From NCBI GenBank assembly GCA_031374735.1, contig JANMGQ010000226.1, positions 1-64,000 of the forward strand: a stretch of DNA of 64,000 nucleotides, given 5' to 3'. The notes under the pieces were generated by a model. That model saw only the letters and a program-made list of their open reading frames with translations, did no database searches and was not told where the DNA came from. The position numbers were made by a program, and so were the translations under genes. Below, in pieces: positions 16,286 to 24,913 of the stretch (positions are counted from its first letter, which is position 1; the number at the start of each line of letters is the position of its first letter). This DNA is from JABFRJ01 sp031374735. Its GTDB lineage: Bacteria; Pseudomonadota; Alphaproteobacteria; Rhizobiales; Hyphomicrobiaceae.

Positions 16286-18868
16286 TCATTCGCTGCGCGC
16301 AACGCGCACGCCGGCAATGTCCCACGCCTTCACGGTGCCATCGTCGCTGGCGACGATCACGCGCCGGCTGTCGGATGTGAACAGCAACGCGCGCACGGCA
16401 CCAACTTTGACTGGAACAAGCGCCAGTTCACGACCTGATTTGAGATCCCAAAGCTTGACGGTCCCATCCGCCGCGCCCGTGGCAAGTGTGTCGCCGTTGC
16501 CCGCATGTGCCAGCGCCGTGACCTTGGCATCGTGCGCTTTCAATGTCTTGCGCACGGAACTCGATAGCGTCGACCAGAGCCGCACCTGACCGTCGTCCGC
16601 GCCCGAGGCAAATGTCTTTCCATCCGACGCCACATCGAGAGCACTGACGGCGTCTTTGTGGCCCGTGTGCGTGCGCCGCCGCGAGAGGCTGTCGGCATTC
16701 CAGGAGCGGATGGTCTTGTCATTGCTGCCGGTCAGCAACCCATTGCGCTCGCCGACGTAGATCATAGCCGTGATGGGTTCCCGGTGCCCATCTCCTGATG
16801 TTGCCGGTGTCGACACGCCGCTCTTGCGATCTAGCAGCATCAGTTTGCCATCGCCACCGGCGACGGCAACACGATCCGTGTCGCCCGTGAAGGCTACGGC
16901 CGTCACGGAGCCATCCAGGCGGCGGGTCGAGGCGACGCGCTCGCCCTTCTCGATGTCCCACAGCGCCACGGTTCCATCGCTATGGGCTGTCACCAGCATC
17001 GAGCCTTGGATCACCGCTGCGATGGGTGGCGGCATGTTGGCTGCCGGGGCGACGGGCGCGGCTTGCGACGCGCCTGGGGCCACGGGCGCAACGGCCGACG
17101 GGGCAACCAGCGGGAACGTGCGCACAAGCGTGCCCGTTTCAATCTCGGTGATACGCGCCTGCGAATCGCTCCCGACGGTCACGAGACGCCGGCCGTCTGC
17201 CAACAAGGCCATGGCAATGACCGGCCCCCGGTGGGCTCCAAGTGAGGCCACCTGCCTCGGCTCGAGTTTGGTCGGCAGCGAGGCCGATGGCAGCGACGTT
17301 GTCTGCTTGGTCACGGACGACGCTTTGTCAGACGACGATTTCGACGCGGTCGACTTCTCAGGCGGCCTAGCCGGCGATTGATGAGCCAGTTGGTTCTGAT
17401 AGGCGACGGCAAGGCTCGCCACCGCAGCGCCAACACCGAGCTTGAACAATAGCCCGCGCCAAGGCGGACGCAGGAAAAACAACGCCCGCGAGGCAAGTGA
17501 ACCGCGCCGCTTTTTCGCCGGCACAGGAATGGGTCCATCGGCACGCGTGGCGGCACGTGCTTTGGACGGTGCCGGCTGTGGTTGCGGCGCAGATGGCGCC
17601 GACGGCTCGTGTGCCCGGGCAAGAGGTGGCGCTCCCGCGACCACTTGGGTCATCGGCGCGGGACCGTACCCCAATCCATGGCGGGGATTGGGCGCCGATG
17701 GCGGCGCAGCTACCGTCGCGGCCACCATCTGTGCTGAAGCCTGGGGCGCTGGCTTCACGGCCTCCAGCCGCGTTGCCAGCCGATCCGCCGGCGCAGCCGC
17801 GACCTTTGGCTTCTGGCTCTCGATGTAGTCGAGCAATTGTCCAGGCGCTTGCGGCACATCCGGCGGCAGCGGATGGGGTGCCGCGGGCAGCGGCGCCACG
17901 TCGACAACAAGCTCCGGTATCGGCGCTGGCGCGGCCTGTTTGCGCAGGCCAAGACCCAACGTCATGCGCGGCTTGGCCGCCGGCGGCTTTTCGGGCTGCG
18001 TCAACAGGGGGCCGCGCCAAGCTGCGATCGACTGTGGCCGCTCCTGCGGCTCCACCTTCAACGCATGATCGATCGCCGCCAGGAAACCTGGTCGAAACGA
18101 GCCAATCGCCGCTTCACGCGCAGGCAGATACTCTTCCTTCATCTTGCGCGCGGGGCTGTCCGGCGGACGCTTGCCGGTGACGGCCTGATAGAGCGTCGCA
18201 CCAAGTGCGTAGATATCCGTCCAGGGGCCCTGATTGCTGGTGGTCGACGCGTATTGCTCATAGGGGCTATAGCCCGGCTTCACGAGCGCGCTCACGGTGC
18301 GCGACTGGTGCGCGATCTCGCCACGCGCCGAGCCGAAATCGATCAAGACCGGCGACTTGTCCTTGCGGACTATGATGTTGTCGGGCGCGATGTCGCGGTG
18401 CAGGTAATCGCTCTTGTGGATCAATTCGAGCGCCGAAAGCAGCGGCTCGATCAGCGCATCCAGCTCGGCTTGTCGGGGCGCGCGTTTCAGGTCCTTGAGC
18501 CAATGGCGCAAGCTGACGCCCTCTTCCCACTGGAGGACCATGTAGCCGGTCTTGTTGGCGCGAAAATAACGGAACACGCGCACGATGTTTGGGTGCTCGA
18601 ACTTGGCGAGCGTCTGCGCTTCCTCGATGAAGCGATCCAGGCCCCACTTGTAGTCGCCCGCGACATCCTTGGAGCGCGGCACAGCATCGACGTCGTCGAT
18701 GCGGGCAGCATATTCGCTTGGGAAATATTCCTTGATCGTGACCTTGCGCTGCAGCGGGATCTCTTCGGCGAGGTACGTGATCCCGAATCCGCCGGCGCCC
18801 AGCACACGACGGATCTTATAGTCCTTCTCCAGGATCGTTTCGCTCGGCAGCGCGAGCAGGTTCGTCAT
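16286..18868 (-). CDS. Ser/Thr protein kinase with transmembrane helix and WD40 repeats
   Basis: From the ATG at 18868 the protein has 860 residues. The Hanks-type kinase domain spans about 15-285: glycine loop GAGGFG at 24-29, Lys in VTIKEYFP at about 46, HRDIAPDN with Asp at about 159, and LIDFGSARGE at about 177. It lies in the VAIKEY subfamily. A Pro/Ala-rich linker with RKRRG-like basic residues precedes one hydrophobic helix (RGLLFKLGVGAAVASLAVAY, about 470-490). The C-terminal about 300 residues hold repeated WD40 units (VALWDIEKGE, IRSWNADS, VRLWSTLSS, VKLWDLKSG, VKAWDIAG). The topology suggests a cytoplasmic kinase and an outward beta-propeller. A Pro/Ala insertion interrupts the first propeller blades. 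Confidence 0.9.
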   Translation of the reverse strand: MTNLLALPSETILEKDYKIRRVLGAGGFGITYLAEEIPLQRKVTIKEYFPSEYAARIDDVDAVPRSKDVAGDYKWGLDRFIEEAQTLAKFEHPNIVRVFRYFRANKTGYMVLQWEEGVSLRHWLKDLKRAPRQAELDALIEPLLSALELIHKSDYLHRDIAPDNIIVRKDKSPVLIDFGSARGEIAHQSRTVSALVKPGYSPYEQYASTTSNQGPWTDIYALGATLYQAVTGKRPPDSPARKMKEEYLPAREAAIGSFRPGFLAAIDHALKVEPQERPQSIAAWRGPLLTQPEKPPAAKPRMTLGLGLRKQAAPAPIPELVVDVAPLPAAPHPLPPDVPQAPGQLLDYIESQKPKVAAAPADRLATRLEAVKPAPQASAQMVAATVAAPPSAPNPRHGLGYGPAPMTQVVAGAPPLARAHEPSAPSAPQPQPAPSKARAATRADGPIPVPAKKRRGSLASRALFFLRPPWRGLLFKLGVGAAVASLAVAYQNQLAHQSPARPPEKSTASKSSSDKASSVTKQTTSLPSASLPTKLEPRQVASLGAHRGPVIAMALLADGRRLVTVGSDSQARITEIETGTLVRTFPLVAPSAVAPVAPGASQAAPVAPAANMPPPIAAVIQGSMLVTAHSDGTVALWDIEKGERVASTRRLDGSVTAVAFTGDTDRVAVAGGDGKLMLLDRKSGVSTPATSGDGHREPITAMIYVGERNGLLTGSNDKTIRSWNADSLSRRRTHTGHKDAVSALDVASDGKTFASGADDGQVRLWSTLSSSVRKTLKAHDAKVTALAHAGNGDTLATGAADGTVKLWDLKSGRELALVPVKVGAVRALLFTSDSRRVIVASDDGTVKAWDIAGVRVARSE

Positions 18869-19133
18869 CGCGCGTTCGTCTCCCCTCGCCAGCGTCAACG
18901 GCCGGCACCGATTCCGGCGATCGATGCCCCAGGCCTTTAACACGCATCACGTCCCTAACGCATCGCGTCAGACACAGGCAAGAATGTGGCGGCAACAGGT
19001 TTTCGCCTGTGCGCCGGCTGGCGCGGTGCGCCACGGCCTCAGGCACGCTTTGAGCAGGCAATGCCGAAATGCATTGCCAAAGTCCTCGCGAAGACGGCAT
19101 GGCGACGCCATCTGCGACACTGAGCACAGGTAT

Positions 19134-19613
19134 ATGTCGGTTACGGCACACATGGATTGCGACGAGGCCGCGCTGTCCCGACTCGCGGCGGTGTTGGCGC
19201 TGAAACTCGTGACCGGAGATTGCATCGCGCTCCACGGCGATCTCGGTGCAGGCAAGACGACGTTCGCGCGCGCCTTCATTCGCGCCGCCCTGGGAGAGCC
19301 AGAGGCCGAGGTGCCGAGTCCGACATTTCCGATCGAACAGCAATACGACGCACCGCGGGGCCTCATCGCGCACTATGACCTCTATCGCCTCTCGGGCGCA
19401 GATGAACTCGAGGGCATCGGTTTCTTCGAAACGCAACCGCGAGCGCTGACGCTGATCGAATGGCCGGAGCGGGCGCAAGAGGCACTGCCCCTCGACCGGC
19501 TGGACGTGATGCTGTCCGCTGGCGCAACAGCTGACAGTCGGCATGTGGCGTTACATGCCCAAGGCGCAATAGCCGCGCGCGTGGCCGCGGCTTTGGCACC
19601 AGGGCAGCTGTGA
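19134..19613 (+). CDS. tsaE: tRNA threonylcarbamoyladenosine biosynthesis ATPase TsaE
   Basis: The 159-residue protein carries the P-loop GDLGAGKTTFARAFIRA at about residues 36-52, then EVPSPTFPIEQQYD and IAHYDLYRLSGADELEGIGF, the diagnostic TsaE/YjeE blocks, with IEWPERAQEALP near the C-terminus. TsaE is the ATPase partner of TsaB/TsaD in making t6A37 on ANN-decoding tRNAs. The ATG at 19134 is chosen because upstream sequence shows no conservation pattern. In many alphaproteobacteria tsaE heads an operon with amgK, murU and addAB. Confidence 0.92.
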   Translation: MSVTAHMDCDEAALSRLAAVLALKLVTGDCIALHGDLGAGKTTFARAFIRAALGEPEAEVPSPTFPIEQQYDAPRGLIAHYDLYRLSGADELEGIGFFETQPRALTLIEWPERAQEALPLDRLDVMLSAGATADSRHVALHAQGAIAARVAAALAPGQL

Positions 19614-19955
19614 CATGCCGCATTTGACGCCGCGCGCAGTGTCGGGCACGATGACGCATCGAAAGCGCAAACAAGGAGCACGCCCCATGGCCGACCGTCT
19701 CGCCACTGGCAGGATGATCGCAGCGCTCCATGCCGCTTCGGTCTGAAGCCACCGCAACACCTCGGCGGGCAACCCGTCGTAACATCATCGCGTCACGTTG
19801 AAGCTATGCCCCTGTCCGCCGCGCAGGCCGCGCCGCACACGTTCTGTGAGGGTGCGGATGCACACGAACCAAAACAGGAGACCACCCCATGACCCAGCCG
19901 CTTCCCACTTTTCGCGCTGCGCCTCTGCCGCGGCCAACCCGGACACAGCCACCAC
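19614..19955 (+). other. 342-bp gap with short ORFs behind good ribosome-binding sites
   Basis: There is no conventional gene. AAGGAG is followed nine bases later by an ATG at 19687 opening a 19-codon ORF (MADRLATGRMIAALHAASV). CAGGAG is followed by an ATG at 19889 opening a 37-codon ORF (MTQPLPTFRAAPLP...) that runs across the RIO kinase start in another frame. Both ATGs share the context ACC/GCCCCATG. They may be upstream ORFs or remnants of a deleted gene. No terminator or clear promoter was seen. Confidence 0.3.
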
Positions 19956-20702
19956 ATGTCACAAGACAAAGCCCTGCCCGATGCCGTCACCAGCTTTATT
20001 GAGGAAGGCTGGATCACCGAGGTGCTGTTCCGCATAAAAAGCGGAAAGGAGGCGACCGTCTACTGCTGCGCCGCCGATCCGATCCGCGAGGTCGAATACT
20101 ACGCGCTCAAGGTCTACACGCCGCCCGATCAACGCTCGTTCCGCAATGCCGCGGTCTATCAGGAAAGCCGCTTCGATCGCTCCAGCCGGCAAGGGCGCGC
20201 GATGCACAACAAGTCAGCCAAAGGCCGCGAGATGCTGGCGAACCGATGGCCGGCCGCCGAGTATGCCACGCTCGAAACACTGCATCGCACCGGCTGTGAT
20301 GTGGCCGCGCCGATCGCACTCGGCAATGCGTCGCTGCTGATCGAATTTATCGCGTCTGACGACGATGCCAGACAACCCGCGCCGCAATTGATGAAAGTGC
20401 GTTTCGACGCCGAGGACGCGGCCGTCGCTTACGCCCAGGCGCTGGCAGCCATCGAGCAGATGCTCGCGTCCCATGTGGTCCACGGCGATCTCTCGGCCTA
20501 CAACATTCTCTACGCTGACGGGCGACTGCGCATCATCGACTTCCCCCAGGCCATCGACGCGCGGTTCAACTCCAACGCCGCTATGCTGCTCGAGCGCGAC
20601 GTCGTGAACGTGTCGGGCTTTTTCGCTCGTCAAGGCTGCGCCACCAATCCCGCAGCGTTCAGCAAAGCGTTGTGGGATCGCTATCAACAAGCGCAAGTGT
20701 GA
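19956..20702 (+). CDS. RIO-type serine/protein kinase
   Basis: The 248-residue protein has the RIO1-like arrangement: ITEVLFRIKSGKEATVYCCA for the ATP loop, YYALKVYTPPDQRSF with the ATP-contacting Lys, VVHGDLSAYNILYADGRLRI as catalytic loop with HGD and Asn, and IIDFPQAIDARFN with metal-binding Asp in place of DFG. RIO kinases are atypical kinases or ATPases; eukaryotic members act in ribosome maturation and the bacterial role is unsettled. It sits between tsaE and murU, where alphaproteobacteria usually have the MurNAc/GlcNAc kinase amgK, but it shows none of the aminoglycoside-phosphotransferase motifs. Confidence 0.88.
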   Translation: MSQDKALPDAVTSFIEEGWITEVLFRIKSGKEATVYCCAADPIREVEYYALKVYTPPDQRSFRNAAVYQESRFDRSSRQGRAMHNKSAKGREMLANRWPAAEYATLETLHRTGCDVAAPIALGNASLLIEFIASDDDARQPAPQLMKVRFDAEDAAVAYAQALAAIEQMLASHVVHGDLSAYNILYADGRLRIIDFPQAIDARFNSNAAMLLERDVVNVSGFFARQGCATNPAAFSKALWDRYQQAQV

Positions 20703-20981
20703 GACCACAGAAATTCGCAATGTGAACGATCAATTCGTCCTTCAAGCCATGCAGTTACCAACACCGACCGTACACGTAGCTGCCCGTCACCCGCCCCCCA
20801 CTGTTTCGCGCATTCGCGTGGGAGGGCACCTTCCCCCCTTGCAAGGGCAAGCGGAGAGGGAAAGTGCGCCGTTTCCGCATTGAGACCTGCTGATGAGACC
20901 GCAGAAGATATGCACAGCCCCCTTGGGAATCAGCCTCGCCGGCGCGTGACGCTGCGGGGGCGAGCGGCTATCCAGCATCCT

Positions 20982-21701
20982 ATGAGCTGGACACCCGACA
21001 TCGCCATGGTGCTCGCCGCCGGCCTTGGCACGCGCATGCGCCCGCTGACCGACACACTGCCAAAGCCGCTGGTGCGGCTCGGTGACCGTGCGTTGATCGA
21101 TCATGTGCTGGATCGCGTCGCGGCGGCCGGCGTGCCGCGCGCAGTGGTCAACGTGCACCACAAGGCCGATGCGCTGGAAGGCTATGTGTGCGCGCGCATT
21201 GTCCCTGAGATCGTCATCTCAGATGAGCGCGATGCGCTGCTCGAAACCGGCGGCGGAACGAAGCGCGCGCTGCCGCTGCTCGGCACGCGGCCATTTCTCG
21301 TGCTCAACTCCGACAGCGTCTGGATCGAAGGCGCAGACCAGAATCTGAAGCGCCTGTTTGCGGCCTGGGACGGAGACCACATGGATTGCCTGCTGATGCT
21401 GGCGTTGGCGTCATCCGCAGTCGGATATTCCGGCAAGGGCGATTTCTCCCACGAGGCCGATGGGCGCATCCGCCGCCGCCGCGCCGACGAGAGCGTGCCG
21501 TTCGTTTACACGGGCGTGCAGATCGTGCACCCGCGCCTCTTCGCCGATGCGCCGGAGGGTGCCTTTTCGTTCAACACGCTGTGGAGCCGCGCTATGCTGC
21601 AGGGCCGCGCCTATGCCATGCGCATGAACGGGTTGTGGCTGCATGTGGGCTCGCCCACTGAACTCGCCGCAGCCGAATCCACGCTGAGGGCCGACGCATG
21701 A
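20982..21701 (+). CDS. murU: Nucleotidyltransferase, N-acetylmuramate-1-phosphate uridylyltransferase-like
   Basis: The 239-residue protein starts at the ATG at 20982 with MSWTPDIAMVLAAGLGTRMR and PLTDTLPKPLVRLG, the Rossmann-type NTP-binding signature of sugar-phosphate nucleotidyltransferases. LETGGGTKRALPLLG and FLVLNSDSVWIEG, the metal-binding Asp region, follow. It lacks a left-handed beta-helix domain, as MurU does. MurU makes UDP-MurNAc from MurNAc-1-P in the cell-wall recycling shunt. Its partner kinase AmgK is not recognisable here. The stop overlaps the next start as ATGA, so it is translationally coupled to addB. Confidence 0.8.
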   Translation: MSWTPDIAMVLAAGLGTRMRPLTDTLPKPLVRLGDRALIDHVLDRVAAAGVPRAVVNVHHKADALEGYVCARIVPEIVISDERDALLETGGGTKRALPLLGTRPFLVLNSDSVWIEGADQNLKRLFAAWDGDHMDCLLMLALASSAVGYSGKGDFSHEADGRIRRRRADESVPFVYTGVQIVHPRLFADAPEGAFSFNTLWSRAMLQGRAYAMRMNGLWLHVGSPTELAAAESTLRADA

Positions 21702-24700
21702 GCAGCCCCAACATATTCACCGTGCCGCCGGGCTTGCCGTTTCTGCGCACGCTCGCGGACGCACTGCTGGACGGTCATCTGCCATCGCCCGGCGGGCCAA
21801 AGCCGTCACCGATTTCGCTCGCGGGCTACACCCTGCTGCTGCCGACGCGGCGCGCGACGCGGGCACTGCAAGAGGCGTTTCTCGCCGCGTCCGGCGGCAA
21901 GGCTATGCTGATGCCGAAGATCCGGCCCATCGGCGAGGGCGTCGAAGAGCTGACCTTGCTCGCAGGGGCCGCGGGTCTCGGCGATCTCGGTCCCGATAGT
22001 GCAGATATCCCTCCGGCCATGAGCGAATTGCAGCGCCGCCTCGTGTTGACGGAACTCGTGTTGCAGTGGTCGCGCGCGTTGCGTCAGCCATCTGACGATC
22101 CAGCCGGATATCTCGACGATAGTGTCGCGGCCGGTGCCAATACGCCGGCGCAAGCAGCTAAGCTTGCGACCGAACTCGCGCGCCTGATGGACATGGTCGA
22201 GACCGAAGGCGCGAGCCTTGACGGCCTCGACAAGCTCGTGCCGGAGGATTTCTCCGAGCACTGGAAGAAGACGCTGGCGTTTCTCGAAATCGTTGTTTCG
22301 ATCTGGCCGCAATATCTCGACGCCCACCAGCGCCTGTCGCCAATGGACAGGCGCAATCGCGTCTTGCGGCTGGAGGCAGCGCGGCTGGCTGCGATGCCGC
22401 CCGCGGGGCCAGTGATCGTTGCGGGTGTTACGGGTAGTATTCCAGCCGCCGCCGAGTTGATGAAAGTCGTGGCAGCTCTTGCGAACGGCGCCATCGTGCT
22501 GCCCGGCCTCGATCAGGCGATCGATGACGAGAGTTTTGCCCTCGTTGCAAAGCAGCATCCGGACCATCCTCAATATGGGTTGGCGAAACTGCTCGCCTCG
22601 CTTGGCATAGGCCGGCGCGATGTGGGTGTCCTTGGGCAACTTCCGCGCAGCGGATATGCGCGCGCGGCAATGCTTGGCGAAGCCTTGCGGCCAGCCGCGA
22701 CGACCGATCAGTGGCATCATCTCGCGCGGGCCATGTCGGCCGACGAGGCCGTGTCCGCTCTTGCCGGCGTGCACATGATCACGACGCCAACCGCGCAGGA
22801 TGAAGCCGAGGTGGCAGCGCTCATTCTGCGCAAAGCGATCGAGACGCCGGGCAAGACGGCAGCACTCGTCTCGCCGGATCGTCTGCTGGCGCGGCGCGTC
22901 GGCGTGCGCTTGGCGGCCATGGGCGTGCAGGTGGACGACTCAGCTGGTCGTCCCTTCGGCAAGACGGTGTCCGGCGCCTTTCTGGATCTCGCGATCGAAG
23001 CTGTCGCGCAAGAATTTGCGCCCGCCGCCACGATGGCCCTGCTGAAGCATCCGCTGACGCGGCTTGGTATGTCGGCGCGCGACATCCGCCGCGCCGCGCG
23101 CTATCTCGAACTCGGTGCGTTTCGCGCGCTGTATCTCGGCCGTGGTCTTGATGGCATCGATCTCGCGCTCGAACGCGCGGCGCAGGAAGCCGTCGGCGAC
23201 AGTGATGTCAGCGTGCCGCGCTCGCGCGCCGTCAGGCGCTTGTGGGAGGCCGATTGGCAAGCCGCGCGCGAACTCGTGGCCAAACTGAAGGACGCTTATG
23301 CGCCGTGGCTCGATCTGTGTGCGGCAGAAGGTGCGCAGCCGTTGCAGGCGCTCGCAAAGGCGCATGTCGATGTTGCCGAAGCGTTGGCTAAGCTGCCAGA
23401 CGAGAAGGTGGACGCTTCATCCGGTGAAGCCGGCAGCGACGCCGCGGCTGACAAAAAGCAGAACCAACCCCTCTGGGACGGCGAAGCCGGCTTGGCCGCG
23501 CAAACATTCTTCACCGGCTTGCTCGATCCTGACTTGCGCGCACCCGCTCTCGAACCCTCGGACTACGCTGATTTCTATCGCGGCTTGATCGCGGGCGAGA
23601 ACGTGCGGCCGCGACACGCGTTGCATCCGCGCGTGTTCATCTGGGGACCGTTTGAAGCGCGTCTGCAACAGCCCGACATCGTCGTGCTGGGTTCGCTCAA
23701 TGATGGCACGTGGCCGGAGGCCGCCGATCCCGGCCCCTGGCTCAATCGCCCGATGCGTTCGCAGCTCGGATTGCCATCGCCGGAAGAGCGCATCGGCGCC
23801 ATGGCGCACGACTTCACGCAGTTGCTCGGCGCCGAGACGGTGTATCTGACGCGGGCGGAAAAAATCGGCGGTGTGCCGACGGTGCCGTCGCGCTGGCTCA
23901 TGCGTCTGAGCGCGTTGCTCGACGGCTTGAAAGCGCCACATGCGCTTGCGTCGGACGAGCCGTGGCTCGCTTGGGCACGCGCACGCGAAGTGTCGGGCAA
24001 AGGCTCACCTGTCTCAGCGCCGGCACCCTGCCCAGCTGTGAAGCTGCGCCCGCGCAAACTTTCGGTGACATCGATCGAACGTTGGCTCGCCAACCCCTAT
24101 GCGATCTATGCGCAGCACGTGCTGGAGCTTGAGGCGCTGCCGCCCTTGGGCATGCCGCCAGATGCGCGTCTGCGCGGCGCCATCATCCACGACGCCTTGA
24201 GCCGCTTTGCCAAGCGCCACCCGGATGCTTTGCCGGCAGATATCGCAGCGGCGCTGTCACGCGAGGCGGCTGGCGTGCTCGAAACTTTTGCGGCGCACCC
24301 GCGCATCGCAGCCTTCTGGCGGCCACGCTTTGATCGGTTTGCCGCTTGGTTCGGCGAAACAGAGCCGGCGCGGCGCATTGGCGTGACGCGGGTCGTGTCC
24401 GAAATCACGGGCAAGCATGTGATGGCCGCGCCGTTCGCCCCGTTCACGCTGACCGCGCGCGCTGACCGATTTGACATCGGCGAAGCCAGTCTCGCCATCT
24501 ACGACTACAAGACCGGCACGGCGCCCTCGGGGAAAGCCGTCGAGAGCGGACAATCGCCGCAATTGCTGCTCGAAGCGCTGGTCGCGCGGGTGAACGGGTT
24601 CGGCACCGTCCCGCCGCTGCCGGTGCAGCAGCTGACCTATATTCGCGCGACCGGCGGCGAGCCGCCCGGCAAGGAGACGTCTCTGAAGTTCGACGACCTC

Positions 24701-24892
24701 GACGCGCTGGTCACGCGCACGGCTCAGGGCCTCGAAGCTCTGATCGCGGCCTACGACGACATCCGCACACCCTATCGCGCCCTGCGGCGGGCGAGCCTCA
24801 AGAACGCCTATGGCTTCGACGATTTCGCCCACCTCGCGCGCGTGGCGGAATGGTCGGGCGGCGAGGACAACGGCGAAGAGCAGGTCGGGTAA
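21698..24892 (+). CDS. addB: Double-strand break repair protein AddB
   Basis: The 1064-residue protein follows the layout of alphaproteobacterial AddB. It has an inactive UvrD-like helicase region (VIVAGVTGSIPAAAELMKVV, TPTAQDEAEVAALILRKAIE, VIVLGSLNDGTWPEAADPGP) and a C-terminal PD-(D/E)XK nuclease domain with LRGAIIHDALSRF, the catalytic core ADRFDIGEASLAIYDYKTGT and SPQLLLEALVARV. AddAB resects double-strand breaks for RecA. AddB is inactive without AddA, which normally follows addB; here the next gene is the convergent trpE(G). The reading frame is intact. A short Asp/Lys-rich insert (about residues 570-590) looks like a linker. Confidence 0.9.
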   Translation: MSSPNIFTVPPGLPFLRTLADALLDGHLPSPGGPKPSPISLAGYTLLLPTRRATRALQEAFLAASGGKAMLMPKIRPIGEGVEELTLLAGAAGLGDLGPDSADIPPAMSELQRRLVLTELVLQWSRALRQPSDDPAGYLDDSVAAGANTPAQAAKLATELARLMDMVETEGASLDGLDKLVPEDFSEHWKKTLAFLEIVVSIWPQYLDAHQRLSPMDRRNRVLRLEAARLAAMPPAGPVIVAGVTGSIPAAAELMKVVAALANGAIVLPGLDQAIDDESFALVAKQHPDHPQYGLAKLLASLGIGRRDVGVLGQLPRSGYARAAMLGEALRPAATTDQWHHLARAMSADEAVSALAGVHMITTPTAQDEAEVAALILRKAIETPGKTAALVSPDRLLARRVGVRLAAMGVQVDDSAGRPFGKTVSGAFLDLAIEAVAQEFAPAATMALLKHPLTRLGMSARDIRRAARYLELGAFRALYLGRGLDGIDLALERAAQEAVGDSDVSVPRSRAVRRLWEADWQAARELVAKLKDAYAPWLDLCAAEGAQPLQALAKAHVDVAEALAKLPDEKVDASSGEAGSDAAADKKQNQPLWDGEAGLAAQTFFTGLLDPDLRAPALEPSDYADFYRGLIAGENVRPRHALHPRVFIWGPFEARLQQPDIVVLGSLNDGTWPEAADPGPWLNRPMRSQLGLPSPEERIGAMAHDFTQLLGAETVYLTRAEKIGGVPTVPSRWLMRLSALLDGLKAPHALASDEPWLAWARAREVSGKGSPVSAPAPCPAVKLRPRKLSVTSIERWLANPYAIYAQHVLELEALPPLGMPPDARLRGAIIHDALSRFAKRHPDALPADIAAALSREAAGVLETFAAHPRIAAFWRPRFDRFAAWFGETEPARRIGVTRVVSEITGKHVMAAPFAPFTLTARADRFDIGEASLAIYDYKTGTAPSGKAVESGQSPQLLLEALVARVNGFGTVPPLPVQQLTYIRATGGEPPGKETSLKFDDLDALVTRTAQGLEALIAAYDDIRTPYRALRRASLKNAYGFDDFAHLARVAEWSGGEDNGEEQVG

Positions 24893-24913
24893 GTGGCCCG
24901 CGCCTCAGGGCCG

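Noticed and set aside
17837..18940. Long plus-strand ORF (367 codons) opposite the kinase gene
   Set aside because: Arg/His-rich shadow of the well-supported kinase frame; no domain motif.
20703..20981. GC-rich repeats before murU taken as a possible structured RNA
   Set aside because: Only short imperfect complementarity around CCTTGCAAGGGCAAG; not enough to support a feature.
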